Source: Bacteroidota bacterium (GTDB lineage Bacteria; Bacteroidota; Bacteroidia; Chitinophagales; Chitinophagaceae). Taken from it: 64,000 nucleotides of DNA. The position numbers and the translations under genes are program-made. The stretch is from the NCBI GenBank assembly GCA_030706605.1, contig JAUZOE010000002.1, forward strand, positions 1 through 64,000. Reading direction: 5' to 3'. Numbering within the stretch: the stretch's first letter is position 1; each line of letters starts with the position of its first letter. This document shows positions 1 through 8,597 of the stretch, in pieces. The notes under the pieces are model-generated. The model did no database searches. It was not told where the DNA came from and saw only the letters and a list, made by a program, of their open reading frames with translations.

Positions 1-114
1 AAACAGAAAATTGCTATAATTTTATCTTCATTAAGCATCGGTAAAGATTTTTTAAGTGTCGTAACTCAAAATTATTCTTTATCGATGTCCTTTTTAATTA
101 GCAACTTGGGTTAA

Positions 115-687
115 TTAGTCCCTGTCATGGCCTCCATGATTACCTCGCCCATGTTCACCCCCATTTCCGCGACCATTATTTCTTCCTCCATTTCCTCTGC
201 CATCATCCCGTCCATAATCCCCACGATCACCGTGACGTTCATCTCTGTCTCCATAATGTCTATCCCCCCCCCTGTCGCGATTGTATCTTTCTCTTTCAGT
301 AAAATACCTATTATCCCGACTATCCCTTATTACAGGCTGATAACGCTCCCTATAAGATCTGTAATGATTACGATAATATTCATCCCGATCCCATGGATTA
401 CGTTGGTTAATTACCACTTTATAACTATGGTAAAGATCATAGCGGCCATAGCGGCCTGGTAGTGAGGCAGCAAAATTCCAGCGACCGTGATCATAGAAAA
501 CGAATAACCCCCGCGGAACATCGTAATAAACGTCCATATCGGGCAGGTAATAGTAATCAACATAATCATAACCCACAGGGCCCCATACTGGTTGAAGGCC
601 AATATTTACGTTGACTCTTACCTGTGCTTCTGTTTTATAGCAAAATGCACTTAAAAGAATTGCTGAGATAAGGAGAATTTTTTTCAT
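115..687 (-). CDS. Secreted low-complexity protein with Arg/Asp/Gly/His-rich tail
   Basis: This is a 190-residue protein of unknown function. Residues 1-21 form a signal peptide (MKKILLISAILLSAFC, cleavage near TEA-QV), so it is exported. Residues 22-90 are rich in Tyr, Val and Pro and include a PVWGPVGYDYVDYYYLPD-type segment, common in Bacteroidota periplasmic or outer-membrane proteins of unknown role. From about residue 95 to the end it is a low-complexity tail of RD, RG, NG and GH units, strongly basic and probably disordered. A run of nine G on the coding strand (plus-strand C9, 264-272) lies in codons 139-142 and could cause slippage. The ATG at 687 sits directly before the signal peptide. 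No operon partner is visible. Confidence 0.75.
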   Translation of the reverse strand: MKKILLISAILLSAFCYKTEAQVRVNVNIGLQPVWGPVGYDYVDYYYLPDMDVYYDVPRGLFVFYDHGRWNFAASLPGRYGRYDLYHSYKVVINQRNPWDRDEYYRNHYRSYRERYQPVIRDSRDNRYFTERERYNRDRGGDRHYGDRDERHGDRGDYGRDDGRGNGGRNNGRGNGGEHGRGNHGGHDRD

Positions 688-1150
688 CGTTATATATTTA
701 ATTGTTTAGATTACTAATATGATGACACTTTTATTTTAACATACATCAAATTTCATCTTATAATTACTAGGATGTAACTATTATGCCTGAGTTTAATGTA
801 AAGGCTACAATAACTTAATCTTAACATTTTTCACAGACTAATGAGAATTCATTAGTATTAAATTTTAAAAATAAAATACCTAGTGGTTGTCGGGATTAAT
901 CTGAACTTATCTGTTATCGCTATTAATGATTAATCAGGAAAAAGTAGTTCAGTTATATATTTCTATTTAAAAACAAAGAGGAAGATTTTTTTTTAAAAGA
1001 AAATTAATATTTACTGTATGATTTGATTGCAATAGTATTTTTAGACAATTTTACAAAATAGAAACAGCCTGTTTTATAATAATAATTTTGGAAGAAAAAC
1101 GAGAACCAGCTCCTCAAAAAAAATTACTTTTGCAACTATAATTATTCAAC
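688..1150. other. Gene-free divergent intergenic region
   Basis: About 460 bases separate the divergent starts of the secreted protein and the deoxyhypusine-synthase-like gene. It is very AT-rich with no ORF of useful length. A TACTTTTG sequence at 1125-1132 matches the Bacteroidota -7 consensus TAnnTTTG and sits 18 bases before the ATG at 1151, but I find no TTG at the expected -33 distance. I see no hairpin or repeat of note. Confidence 0.4.
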
Positions 1151-2125
1151 ATGAGCAAAGGACCTGTATCCCAATTTATAGAACATCATTATCGTCATTT
1201 TAATGCAGCTGCTTTAATGGACGCAGCGAAAGGATATGAAGTACATATTAATGAAGGAGGAAAAATGCTGGTATCACTTGCAGGAGCTATGAGTACTGCG
1301 GAATTAGGAATCTCCTTTGCTGAAATGATACGCCAGGATAAAGTGGCCATCATTAGTTGCACGGGAGCCAATCTTGAAGAAGATATTATGAACCTTGTAG
1401 CTCACAGTCATTATAAAAGAGTACCGAACTATCGTGATCTAAGCCCCCAGGAAGAATGGGATCTTTTAGAAAATCATTACAATCGTGTCACAGATACCTG
1501 TATCCCTGAAGAAGAAGCTTTCAGAAGATTGCAACAACACATTCATAAAATATGGAAGGATGCTGAAGCAGCAGGAGAGAGATATTTTCCTCATGAATAC
1601 ATGTACCAATTGCTGCGGAGTGGCATACTCGAACAATATTATGAAATAGATCCAAAAAATAGCTGGATGCTTGCCGCTGCTGAAAAAAATATTCCGATAG
1701 TAGTACCCGGCTGGGAAGACAGTACGATGGGAAATATTTTTGCTTCTTATGTTATTAAAGGAGAATTGAAGGCTTCTACCATAAAGAGCGGTATAGAATA
1801 TATGGTGGAGCTGAGCGATTGGTACCGGAAAAATTCTTCAGGAAAAGGTGTTGGATTTTTCCAGATTGGTGGCGGCATTGCTGGTGATTTCCCCATCTGC
1901 GTAGTACCCATGATGTACCAGGACCTGGAATGGACAGATGTTCCTTTCTGGAATTATTTCTGCCAGATATCAGATTCCACTACATCTTACGGATCTTATT
2001 CAGGAGCTGTTCCTAATGAAAAGATAACCTGGGGTAAACTGGATATTAATACTCCCAAATTTATTATAGAAAGTGATGCTACTATTGTGGCGCCTTTGGT
2101 ATTTGCATGGATTTTAGGATGGTAA
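1151..2125 (+). CDS. Deoxyhypusine synthase-like (homospermidine synthase-type) enzyme
   Basis: The 324-residue protein belongs to the deoxyhypusine synthase family, which transfers the aminobutyl group of spermidine to a lysine (eukaryotes and archaea) or to putrescine (homospermidine synthases), using NAD. Seen: a Rossmann-like core with ISCTGANLEEDI near residue 73, GGGIAGDFPICVVP near residue 242, and the C-terminal KITWGKL motif whose lysine (K296) matches the catalytic Lys that forms the enzyme-imine intermediate. Its length is slightly below eukaryotic enzymes (about 370). Bacteria have no eIF5A, so the substrate here is not known; polyamine metabolism is the best inference. It stands alone, 90 bases before a histidine kinase on the same strand. 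Confidence 0.85.
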   Translation: MSKGPVSQFIEHHYRHFNAAALMDAAKGYEVHINEGGKMLVSLAGAMSTAELGISFAEMIRQDKVAIISCTGANLEEDIMNLVAHSHYKRVPNYRDLSPQEEWDLLENHYNRVTDTCIPEEEAFRRLQQHIHKIWKDAEAAGERYFPHEYMYQLLRSGILEQYYEIDPKNSWMLAAAEKNIPIVVPGWEDSTMGNIFASYVIKGELKASTIKSGIEYMVELSDWYRKNSSGKGVGFFQIGGGIAGDFPICVVPMMYQDLEWTDVPFWNYFCQISDSTTSYGSYSGAVPNEKITWGKLDINTPKFIIESDATIVAPLVFAWILGW

Positions 2126-2215
2126 ATCTATTCAAAGTTTCTTTCTTTTGAAAAGCGAATCGATTCATAAATCAAAAAATTACTGGTTTTAATAAACCCG
2201 ATATTTACATTTTAA

Positions 2216-3262
2216 ATGATAAGTAAAAACTTCTCAGCGCAGCAGGCAGCCATCCTTACTGCCATTCCCATTGGCATAATGGGAAGTTTGGTATTTTATC
2301 TTTACAGCCATTTATGGCTGCCCTCATTAATTTTTCTAATTTCAATCATCCTCTTAGCGTATTACCTCATTAATTTTACCATCCAGCGATTTATTTACCG
2401 GAAAATAAAACTGATTTACAAATTAATTTACCAGACCAAAGCCAGTAAAAAAGAAGAATTTTATTTTAAAAATATTCTACCGCAAAAATCAATTGAAGAA
2501 GTAAATGAAGATGTAGAAGAATGGGCTGTACAGCATAAGGAAGAGATAGAAGTTCTTAGAAAAAACGAAGTATTCCGAAAAGAATTTTTGCTCAATCTTT
2601 CCCACGAATTAAAAACACCCATTTTCGCTATCCAGGGATATATAGATACCTTACTAAATGGAGCTTTGGATAATAATGATGTCAATAAAAGATTTTTGGG
2701 GAACGCCTCAAAAAATGTTGACCGGCTGGTAAACCTATTAATAGACCTCGATCAAATCACTAAATTAGAAAGTGGCGAATTATTTTTGGTTAAAGAAAAT
2801 TTCATTATCCAGGATCTCATTAAAGAAGTCTTTGATTCTCTTTCGATAAAAGCGGATGAAAAGAAAATAAAATGCTTTATAAAGAGTGGTTGCGAGTTAC
2901 CTTTAACTGTTTTTGCAGATAAAGAAAAAATCAGGATGGTGATTATCAACCTCGTTGATAACAGCATAAAATATGGCAAGCAAAATGGGACCATTGAGGG
3001 GAGTGCTTATAAGATAGATGGCAGGAAAATATTAGTAGAAATAAGCGACAATGGCTATGGCATAGCCGAAGAGCATCTTTCCAGAATCTTTGAAAGATTT
3101 TACCGGACAGACACTGCACGGGCCAGGAAGGTTGGTGGGAGCGGACTAGGTTTATCTATTGTAAAACACATTATTGAAGCACACGAAGACACAATTCATG
3201 TAAGAAGCAAAACTGAAGTGGGAACTACGTTTGGTTTTATATTGCCAACAGCAAGAACATAA
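2216..3262 (+). CDS. PhoR-like membrane sensor histidine kinase
   Basis: The 348-residue kinase has two membrane helices (about residues 10-30 and 34-56) with almost no periplasmic loop, a linker, a HisKA dimerisation domain with the phospho-acceptor H130 in LSHELKTP, and a HATPase_c domain with N-box NLVDNSIKYG, G1 box DNGYGIAEEHL, F box FERFYRTD and G2 box GGSGLGLSIVKHI. No PAS or HAMP domain is recognisable. The lack of a sensor loop resembles PhoR, which is thought to sense phosphate status through PstB and PhoU, and the pst operon lies 0.8 kb downstream on the other strand. No response regulator is encoded next to it or elsewhere in the window. The phosphate role is inferred from context. 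Confidence 0.8.
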   Translation: MISKNFSAQQAAILTAIPIGIMGSLVFYLYSHLWLPSLIFLISIILLAYYLINFTIQRFIYRKIKLIYKLIYQTKASKKEEFYFKNILPQKSIEEVNEDVEEWAVQHKEEIEVLRKNEVFRKEFLLNLSHELKTPIFAIQGYIDTLLNGALDNNDVNKRFLGNASKNVDRLVNLLIDLDQITKLESGELFLVKENFIIQDLIKEVFDSLSIKADEKKIKCFIKSGCELPLTVFADKEKIRMVIINLVDNSIKYGKQNGTIEGSAYKIDGRKILVEISDNGYGIAEEHLSRIFERFYRTDTARARKVGGSGLGLSIVKHIIEAHEDTIHVRSKTEVGTTFGFILPTART

Positions 3263-3321
3263 GTTTTCCTTTACATTTGATAATAATTACTTCATTTTAT
3301 TTCTCCAAAAAATAATCTGGA

Positions 3322-3990
3322 TCAAATATCGGGTTTACCACTTTCGGTAACCAATTCTGACTTTTTCGTATAGGCTATTCTGTTGATTATTTTTTCAAAA
3401 TAAATCCAACAGATAATTGCCGAAATAACTCCGATCGCAGATCCGGCTAATACATCATCTATAAAATGCTGGCCTAAATAAATACGACTATATCCTACCA
3501 GAGAAGCTAAGAATAAAAACAGAATAGAATAGTTTTTATTCTTTACCCAAAAACATAAAACTGCAGCCAGGGCAAAGGCTGAAGCGGTATGTCCGGAAGG
3601 AAATGAATGAAAATTATGCAAGGTTATGCCATCAATAAAATAAGGATAATGTGAATTCTTTAAATATAAAGCCGGCCGCGCTTCTAATATAAAGTATTTT
3701 AATACCTGTGCAATTATTCCTGATAAGGCATAACTACTAAATACCATTAACCCTAAAAATCGCTTTTTATATAAAAATAAAAAAAGACTCAGTACAACTA
3801 TAAAAAATCCATCACCGAGGTAAGTAGCCGGGATAAAAAAATAATCTAAAAATTCGGAATGGAATGGATTCAATAAGATAAACCCTTCAGCCTTTGTATA
3901 AAAGATCAGTAGGAAAATTGCCAAGAATACTAATGCCATATAACCAATAAAATAATATTGATTTTCTTTATAAATACGTTTTAAAGTCAT
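3322..3990 (-). CDS. PAP2-family membrane phosphatase
   Basis: The 222-residue integral membrane protein carries all three signature motifs of the PAP2 lipid phosphatase superfamily: a KYFILEARP motif (KxxxxxxRP), FPSGHTAS (PSGH), and SRIYLGQHFIDD (SRxxxxxHxxxD), the last two containing the catalytic histidines. Five to six hydrophobic helices surround them. Such proteins dephosphorylate undecaprenyl pyrophosphate, phosphatidic acid or lipid A phosphates on the periplasmic face; the substrate cannot be told from sequence. It reads toward the 3' end of the histidine kinase gene. The phosphate operon upstream on the same strand is separated from it by a terminator, so it is probably transcribed on its own. 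Confidence 0.85.
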   Translation of the reverse strand: MTLKRIYKENQYYFIGYMALVFLAIFLLIFYTKAEGFILLNPFHSEFLDYFFIPATYLGDGFFIVVLSLFLFLYKKRFLGLMVFSSYALSGIIAQVLKYFILEARPALYLKNSHYPYFIDGITLHNFHSFPSGHTASAFALAAVLCFWVKNKNYSILFLFLASLVGYSRIYLGQHFIDDVLAGSAIGVISAIICWIYFEKIINRIAYTKKSELVTESGKPDI

Positions 3991-4050
3991 GAAGTCTTTT
4001 TTCCTGAATTTGTAAAATTAACCAAAGCGTGAAGAATGATAATCTAAAAT

Positions 4051-4080
4051 AAAAAACCATCCTGAAATATTGCAGGATGG
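4051..4080 (-). terminator. Rho-independent terminator of the phosphate operon
   Basis: An 8-bp perfect inverted repeat (CCATCCTG at 4057-4064, CAGGATGG at 4073-4080) with an 8-base loop. Read on the minus strand, the stem is followed directly by TTTTTTATTTT. It lies about 80 bases downstream of the phoU stop, the position expected for the end of the operon. Confidence 0.85.
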
Positions 4081-4161
4081 CAAAGTTTTTAAGCTTTACG
4101 CGATTAAATAAGCATATGCTCTTAATCATAAAAATCCTTGCAGCATTAATCCATGAGGTTT

Positions 4162-4815
4162 TTATTGGTGCTTTAATACTTTTGCTTCAACATAAAATAT
4201 AATTTCTTCAGCAATATTTTTGGACTGGTCACCCACTCTTTCTAATTTCCTTATAATAGATAAAACAAATAAAGCTTCGTTTATATTTTTAAGATTTTCA
4301 AGAATATATTTCGAAATATTATTATCAGCATTTTTATTTATTTCATCAAGCATATCATCTCTTGAAAAAATAGTGCGGGCAAGAAGTGTATTCTCAAATT
4401 CAAAGGCAGCCTGCGCATCTGTCAAAATACTTATGGAGCCTTCAAACATTTGTAGCAATTGGGTTGATTCTAATATTTCCCTGTTGAATTTTGCAGGTGA
4501 ATCTACAATATATCTTGAAATACCGTCTGCAATATCTCCTATTCTTTCAAGGTTAGTATTAATTTTGAGCGCCGCCAATAAAAAGCGCAAATCGATAGCA
4601 ACAGGGCAATAGAGAGCAAAGATATTTTCGCAATCACTATCTATTTTTAATTCCAGGGCATTTACTCTTTTTTCCCTTGCAATAACTTCCCGGGCCAGGT
4701 CTTTATCAAAATTTAACATGGCCTCCCTCGATTTTAATAATTGCGAAAGAACCAGTTGCCACATCCTGATCACTTCAGATTTTACATCCTGCATTTCTGT
4801 CTCAAATTGTGTCAT
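4162..4815 (-). CDS. phoU: Phosphate signalling protein PhoU
   Basis: The 217-residue protein is all-helical with the duplicated PhoU layout. Each half carries a conserved E/DR[I/V]GD motif: ERIGDIADGISRY near residue 90 and ERVGDQSKNIAEEI near residue 195. PhoU sits in the cytoplasm, contacts PstB and the sensor kinase PhoR, and keeps the Pho regulon off when phosphate is plentiful. It is the last gene of the minus-strand operon, 22 bases after pstB, and is followed by a clear terminator. Length and motif positions are normal for the family. Confidence 0.95.
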   Translation of the reverse strand: MTQFETEMQDVKSEVIRMWQLVLSQLLKSREAMLNFDKDLAREVIAREKRVNALELKIDSDCENIFALYCPVAIDLRFLLAALKINTNLERIGDIADGISRYIVDSPAKFNREILESTQLLQMFEGSISILTDAQAAFEFENTLLARTIFSRDDMLDEINKNADNNISKYILENLKNINEALFVLSIIRKLERVGDQSKNIAEEIIFYVEAKVLKHQ

Positions 4816-4837
4816 AGCTTTTTGTATTTATAGTTCA

Positions 4838-5596
4838 TTAACTAAACCGGCCGGTTATATAATTTTGGGTACGTTTATCTTGTGGATTTGTAAACATATT
4901 TTTAGTTATATCATATTCAATTAATTCTCCCATATAGAAAAACGCAGTCTTATCACTAACTCTACCGGCCTGTTGCATATTGTGTGTTACAATAATAATA
5001 GTATAATTATTTTTAAGCTCATGTAGCAATACTTCTATATTAGAAGTAGAAATAGGATCCAGGGCCGATGTAGGTTCGTCCAGCAACAATACTTCAGGTT
5101 CCATGGCAATGGCTCTTGCAATACACAAACGTTGTTGCTGTCCACCCGATAAAAAAGTTCCTTTTTTGTGCAATGAATCTTTAACCTCGTTCCATAATGC
5201 AGCTTTTTGCAGTGACTGCTCAACGATAATGTCTTTATCCCGTTTAGCAATTTTCATTCCATTGAGTTTGTAACCCGCTATCACATTATCGTATATACTT
5301 AAATTAGGAAAAGGATTGGGGCGCTGAAAAACCATTCCTATTTTATGGCGTACAAATATGGGGTGCATCCCATATACATCTTCATTATTCAGCATCATTT
5401 TACCTTTGGTAGTAGCCCCTTCAATTAATTCGTGCATACGATTAATACAACGCAGAAAAGTAGTTTTGCCGCATCCTGAAGGTCCCATAACCGCAACAAC
5501 ATTATTTTTAGGGATCTCCATGTTTATTTTCTTAACAACATGATTCTCTCCAAAATAAGCATCAAAATCAATAGCTTTTAGAATTGTATTTTCCAT
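4838..5596 (-). CDS. pstB: Phosphate ABC transporter ATP-binding protein PstB
   Basis: This is the ATPase of the high-affinity phosphate importer. The 252-residue protein starting [10 protein letters not shown] shows Walker [10 protein letters not shown], the Q-loop in VFQRPNPFP (the NPFP segment is typical of PstB), signature [14 protein letters not shown], Walker [14 protein letters not shown] and the H-loop in VTHNMQQ. The frame is open to 5683, but the ATG at 5596 gives the family's usual N-terminus; the 29 extra residues would lie inside the end of pstA and look non-coding. With this start the gene overlaps pstA by 19 bases, implying translational coupling. Confidence 0.95.
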   Translation of the reverse strand: MENTILKAIDFDAYFGENHVVKKINMEIPKNNVVAVMGPSGCGKTTFLRCINRMHELIEGATTKGKMMLNNEDVYGMHPIFVRHKIGMVFQRPNPFPNLSIYDNVIAGYKLNGMKIAKRDKDIIVEQSLQKAALWNEVKDSLHKKGTFLSGGQQQRLCIARAIAMEPEVLLLDEPTSALDPISTSNIEVLLHELKNNYTIIIVTHNMQQAGRVSDKTAFFYMGELIEYDITKNMFTNPQDKRTQNYITGRFS

Positions 5597-6423
5597 CTTC
5601 TGGTTGTAATCTTTGTGATTATGTTCAATAATAATACCCAAATAAGCAAAATAAGCGCCGCACCCCAGGCTAGGTCGTGCCATTCATCATATGGGCTGGT
5701 AGCATAGTTAAAAATCAATAATGGCAAACTTTGCATTGGCTTTAAAATATTTGTAGAAAAGTAGGGATTGCCAAATGCAGTAAATAATAAAGGCGCCGTT
5801 TCTCCTGCAATTCTTGCAACAGCTAATATTATTCCCGAAAGCACACCACTAAATCCACAAGGTAAAATAATTCTTAGTATAACTTTATGATAAGGCAAGC
5901 CTAAAGCGAGCCCGGCTTCTTTTAATGTTGACGGTAATAATTTCAGCGTTTCTTCTGTAGATCTTACTACAATAGGCAGCATCATTATTGCCAAAGCAAT
6001 GCTTCCTGATAATGCTGAAAAAGTACCTAATGGTTTTACTATCCAGAAATAAATAACAATGCCAACAACGATTGAAGGAGTACCCTGTAGCACATCCACC
6101 GAAAGGCGACACCAATAAGACAATCTGCTCTTTTTATTTTCACTTAAGTAAATGCCTCCCATAATACCAAAAGGAATAGCAATTATTGCAGCATAAAAAA
6201 CAATCAACAAACTTCCAATAAGCGCATTGGCTATTCCTCCCCCGGTTTCACCTACAGGCTTTGGCAGGTTTACCAGGAAATGCCAGTTAATTTTTGTGAA
6301 TCCTTCTTTTAAAATATAAATAAGAATTAAAAATAAAGGAAGTGTACATAAAACGGAAAGAAATATAATAAAGCCTTTAAAGGCTTTACTCTTACCTAAC
6401 CTATATTGTATATTTTGAGGCAT
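5578..6423 (-). CDS. pstA: Phosphate ABC transporter permease PstA
   Basis: The 281-residue inner-membrane permease has six predicted helices and the ABC-permease coupling segment ([20 protein letters not shown], with the EAA motif), which docks on PstB. Family features include [10 protein letters not shown] after helix 2 and [21 protein letters not shown] late in the protein. It pairs with PstC to form the phosphate channel. Only 3 bases separate it from pstC, and its 3' end overlaps pstB, so the three are one transcription and translation unit. Confidence 0.95.
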   Translation of the reverse strand: MPQNIQYRLGKSKAFKGFIIFLSVLCTLPLFLILIYILKEGFTKINWHFLVNLPKPVGETGGGIANALIGSLLIVFYAAIIAIPFGIMGGIYLSENKKSRLSYWCRLSVDVLQGTPSIVVGIVIYFWIVKPLGTFSALSGSIALAIMMLPIVVRSTEETLKLLPSTLKEAGLALGLPYHKVILRIILPCGFSGVLSGIILAVARIAGETAPLLFTAFGNPYFSTNILKPMQSLPLLIFNYATSPYDEWHDLAWGAALILLIWVLLLNIITKITTRRWKIQF

Positions 6424-6426
6424 AAA

Positions 6427-7413
6427 TTAATCAGTTGTAAATCGCTTAATTATTTTTTTTCCGATTAAATTAATAAGAACAGTAACAAGAAATAAAATCA
6501 GGCCTAATTCTATTAATGAGGATAAATAAAGTGTGCTTGCAGCTTCAGTAAACTCATTAGCAATAACACTCGCCATCGTATTACCGGGATCAAAAATACT
6601 TTTTGGAATAATGCTTGTATTGCCAATAACCATTGTTACCGCCATAGTTTCTCCCAGCGCCCTTCCTAGAGATAACAAAATTCCCGCAAAAAGACCCGAT
6701 TTAGAATATGGCAGAATCACTGTTTTTATCACCTCATACCTGGTTGCTCCTAAGGAATAAGCTGCTTCTTTTAGTGAAGAAGGCACCATTCGGATCATTT
6801 CTCTTCCTAATGATGCGGCATAAGGAATTATCATAATAGCCAAAATCAAGGAAGACGTAAATATTCCAATACCATATGGAGTTACGCCAAGTTTCAATTC
6901 CATACTTCGCACAATGGGTACCAAAACAAATAAACCCCAAAAACCGTAAATCACCGAAGGAACAGCAGCTATTAATTCTATAGAATTTTTTAAAAATTCA
7001 GAAAACCAACCACGGGGGTAATATTCTCCCAAAAAAATTGCTATCGAAAATGAAAAAGGTATAGATATAATTAATGCCAAAAAGGAAGTAAATAAAGTAC
7101 CCAGCAAAAAAGGATAAGTTCCGTAAACATTGGCCACGGGATCCCATGTTTTTCCAAATAAAAAACTAAAACCCAATGCTTTTATTGAAGGCATTGATTG
7201 TACAATCAATGTAAATAAAAAAGCAATTACCAACACGAGAATACTTAATGCAACCAACACAAGAGAAGATCTGAAAATCTTCTCCATCCGTATCTGGCGA
7301 AAAGTCCGTTTTATTTTAATACTTTTCCAAACATCCATTTTTGCTATATATGAAATTTCCCGCACTAATAAATTACTGCGGGAATCCCGTGATTTTATGA
7401 ATGAGAATTTCAT
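6427..7413 (-). CDS. pstC: Phosphate ABC transporter permease PstC
   Basis: The partner permease of PstA, 328 residues from the ATG at 7413. It has about six helices, the coupling motif PSSLKEAAYSLGATRYEVI, and ALGETMAVTMVIGN near the end, which is typical of PstC. The frame extends to 7452, but that start would overlap the end of pstS; 7413 leaves 16 bases after the pstS stop. An ATG at 7338 (MDVWKS) is also possible and would give a length nearer the family norm of about 300. The first 60 residues are polar and poorly conserved. Confidence 0.93.
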   Translation of the reverse strand: MKFSFIKSRDSRSNLLVREISYIAKMDVWKSIKIKRTFRQIRMEKIFRSSLVLVALSILVLVIAFLFTLIVQSMPSIKALGFSFLFGKTWDPVANVYGTYPFLLGTLFTSFLALIISIPFSFSIAIFLGEYYPRGWFSEFLKNSIELIAAVPSVIYGFWGLFVLVPIVRSMELKLGVTPYGIGIFTSSLILAIMIIPYAASLGREMIRMVPSSLKEAAYSLGATRYEVIKTVILPYSKSGLFAGILLSLGRALGETMAVTMVIGNTSIIPKSIFDPGNTMASVIANEFTEAASTLYLSSLIELGLILFLVTVLINLIGKKIIKRFTTD

Positions 7414-7429
7414 TACAATGATAAGAATT

Positions 7430-8557
7430 TTATTGCAAAACAGGTTTGCCATTAAAAACAGGTTTGCCGTTAAAAGTCGCAGATTTCAAAATAGCTTCTG
7501 CTACAGCAACTGCTGCCGGTGATAATGGTGCATAATGTAACCCCTCACAGTATTGCTGTCCTTCATGAATATTCCACCACAATAATTTTACAAGGTTTTG
7601 TGCTTTTTGCTCTGAACGTTTATTGTAAGCTTGTTCCTGGTAAATCAATGCCCATGTAAAACCACTTATCGGGTAACCTTCTGCCGCATCAGTATTTCCT
7701 AAAAATATTTTTGAATCAGCAGGCAATTGTACATTACTTGCAGCACTTGTTGAAGCAATGCTGGGTGCAATAAAATTGCCAGCCTTATTCTGTACTTTTG
7801 CAAAGGCCATTTTGTTTTGAATTGCATAAGCCAATTCAATATACCCAATCCCTCCGGGAGTTTGTTTAATAAGCCCTGCCACGCCTTCATTACCTTTTCC
7901 ACCAAGCCCTATTGGCCAGTTTACAGCAGTTCCTTTACCTACTTTTGATTTCCATTCATCATTCACCTTTGAAAGATAATCAGTAAAAATATTGGTGGTG
8001 CCGCTTCCATCAGAACGGTGAGCAATAACAATAGCCGTTGCAGGTAATTGTATCCCTTTATTAATGGCAGCAATTTTTGCATCATTCCATCTGGTAATCT
8101 TGCCAAGAAAAATATCTGCAAGTACTTCCGGACTCAAGTTCAGGGTATCTTTTACCTCAGGTAAATTATAGCTTATCACGACTGCACCCGAACACATCGG
8201 AATGTGCAAAACCGGCACGCCTATTTTCTGTGCCTGTTCATCATTTAGTGGTGCATCAGAATCACCGAAATCAACCGTTTTATTAGTCAATTGCAAAATG
8301 CCCCCACCGGATCCAATTGACTGGTAATTTATTTTTAATCCTGTTTGTTTATTATATTCTGAAAATTGTTTGGAAAATAATGGATATACAAATGTACTTC
8401 CTGCTCCCAAAAGCGTCTTGTCATCACTGTTCGTTGCAGTTGAATCTGAACTACTATTATTTGAAGATCCGCCATTACACCCAGGTGTAATGCTGCCAAC
8501 AATTGCTAATACAAAAGCTACAAAAAGAGCGCTTTTTATTTTTGATTTTAATTTCAT
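7430..8557 (-). CDS. pstS: Phosphate-binding lipoprotein PstS
   Basis: The 375-residue substrate-binding protein of the phosphate importer. A signal peptide ends in a lipobox (ITPGC, Cys near residue 27), so it is a periplasmic lipoprotein; a Ser/Asn/Asp-rich linker follows. Phosphate-binding motifs of the family are present: GAGSTFVYPLF, GSGGGILQLTNKTVDFGDSDAPL, and HRSDGSGTTNIFTDYL. The C-terminal FTWALIYQEQ segment also fits PstS. It lies 40 bases after the porin gene and 16 before pstC in one operon. Confidence 0.95.
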   Translation of the reverse strand: MKLKSKIKSALFVAFVLAIVGSITPGCNGGSSNNSSSDSTATNSDDKTLLGAGSTFVYPLFSKQFSEYNKQTGLKINYQSIGSGGGILQLTNKTVDFGDSDAPLNDEQAQKIGVPVLHIPMCSGAVVISYNLPEVKDTLNLSPEVLADIFLGKITRWNDAKIAAINKGIQLPATAIVIAHRSDGSGTTNIFTDYLSKVNDEWKSKVGKGTAVNWPIGLGGKGNEGVAGLIKQTPGGIGYIELAYAIQNKMAFAKVQNKAGNFIAPSIASTSAASNVQLPADSKIFLGNTDAAEGYPISGFTWALIYQEQAYNKRSEQKAQNLVKLLWWNIHEGQQYCEGLHYAPLSPAAVAVAEAILKSATFNGKPVFNGKPVLQ

Positions 8558-8597
8558 AATTGGTATTTTAATATTAATAGAAATTTTTTAAAAATGA

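Noticed and set aside
127-462. 111-codon frame antisense to the low-complexity secreted protein
   Set aside because: It consists of Ile/Ser/Pro repeats that mirror the Arg/Asp/Tyr codons of the sense strand; a composition artefact.
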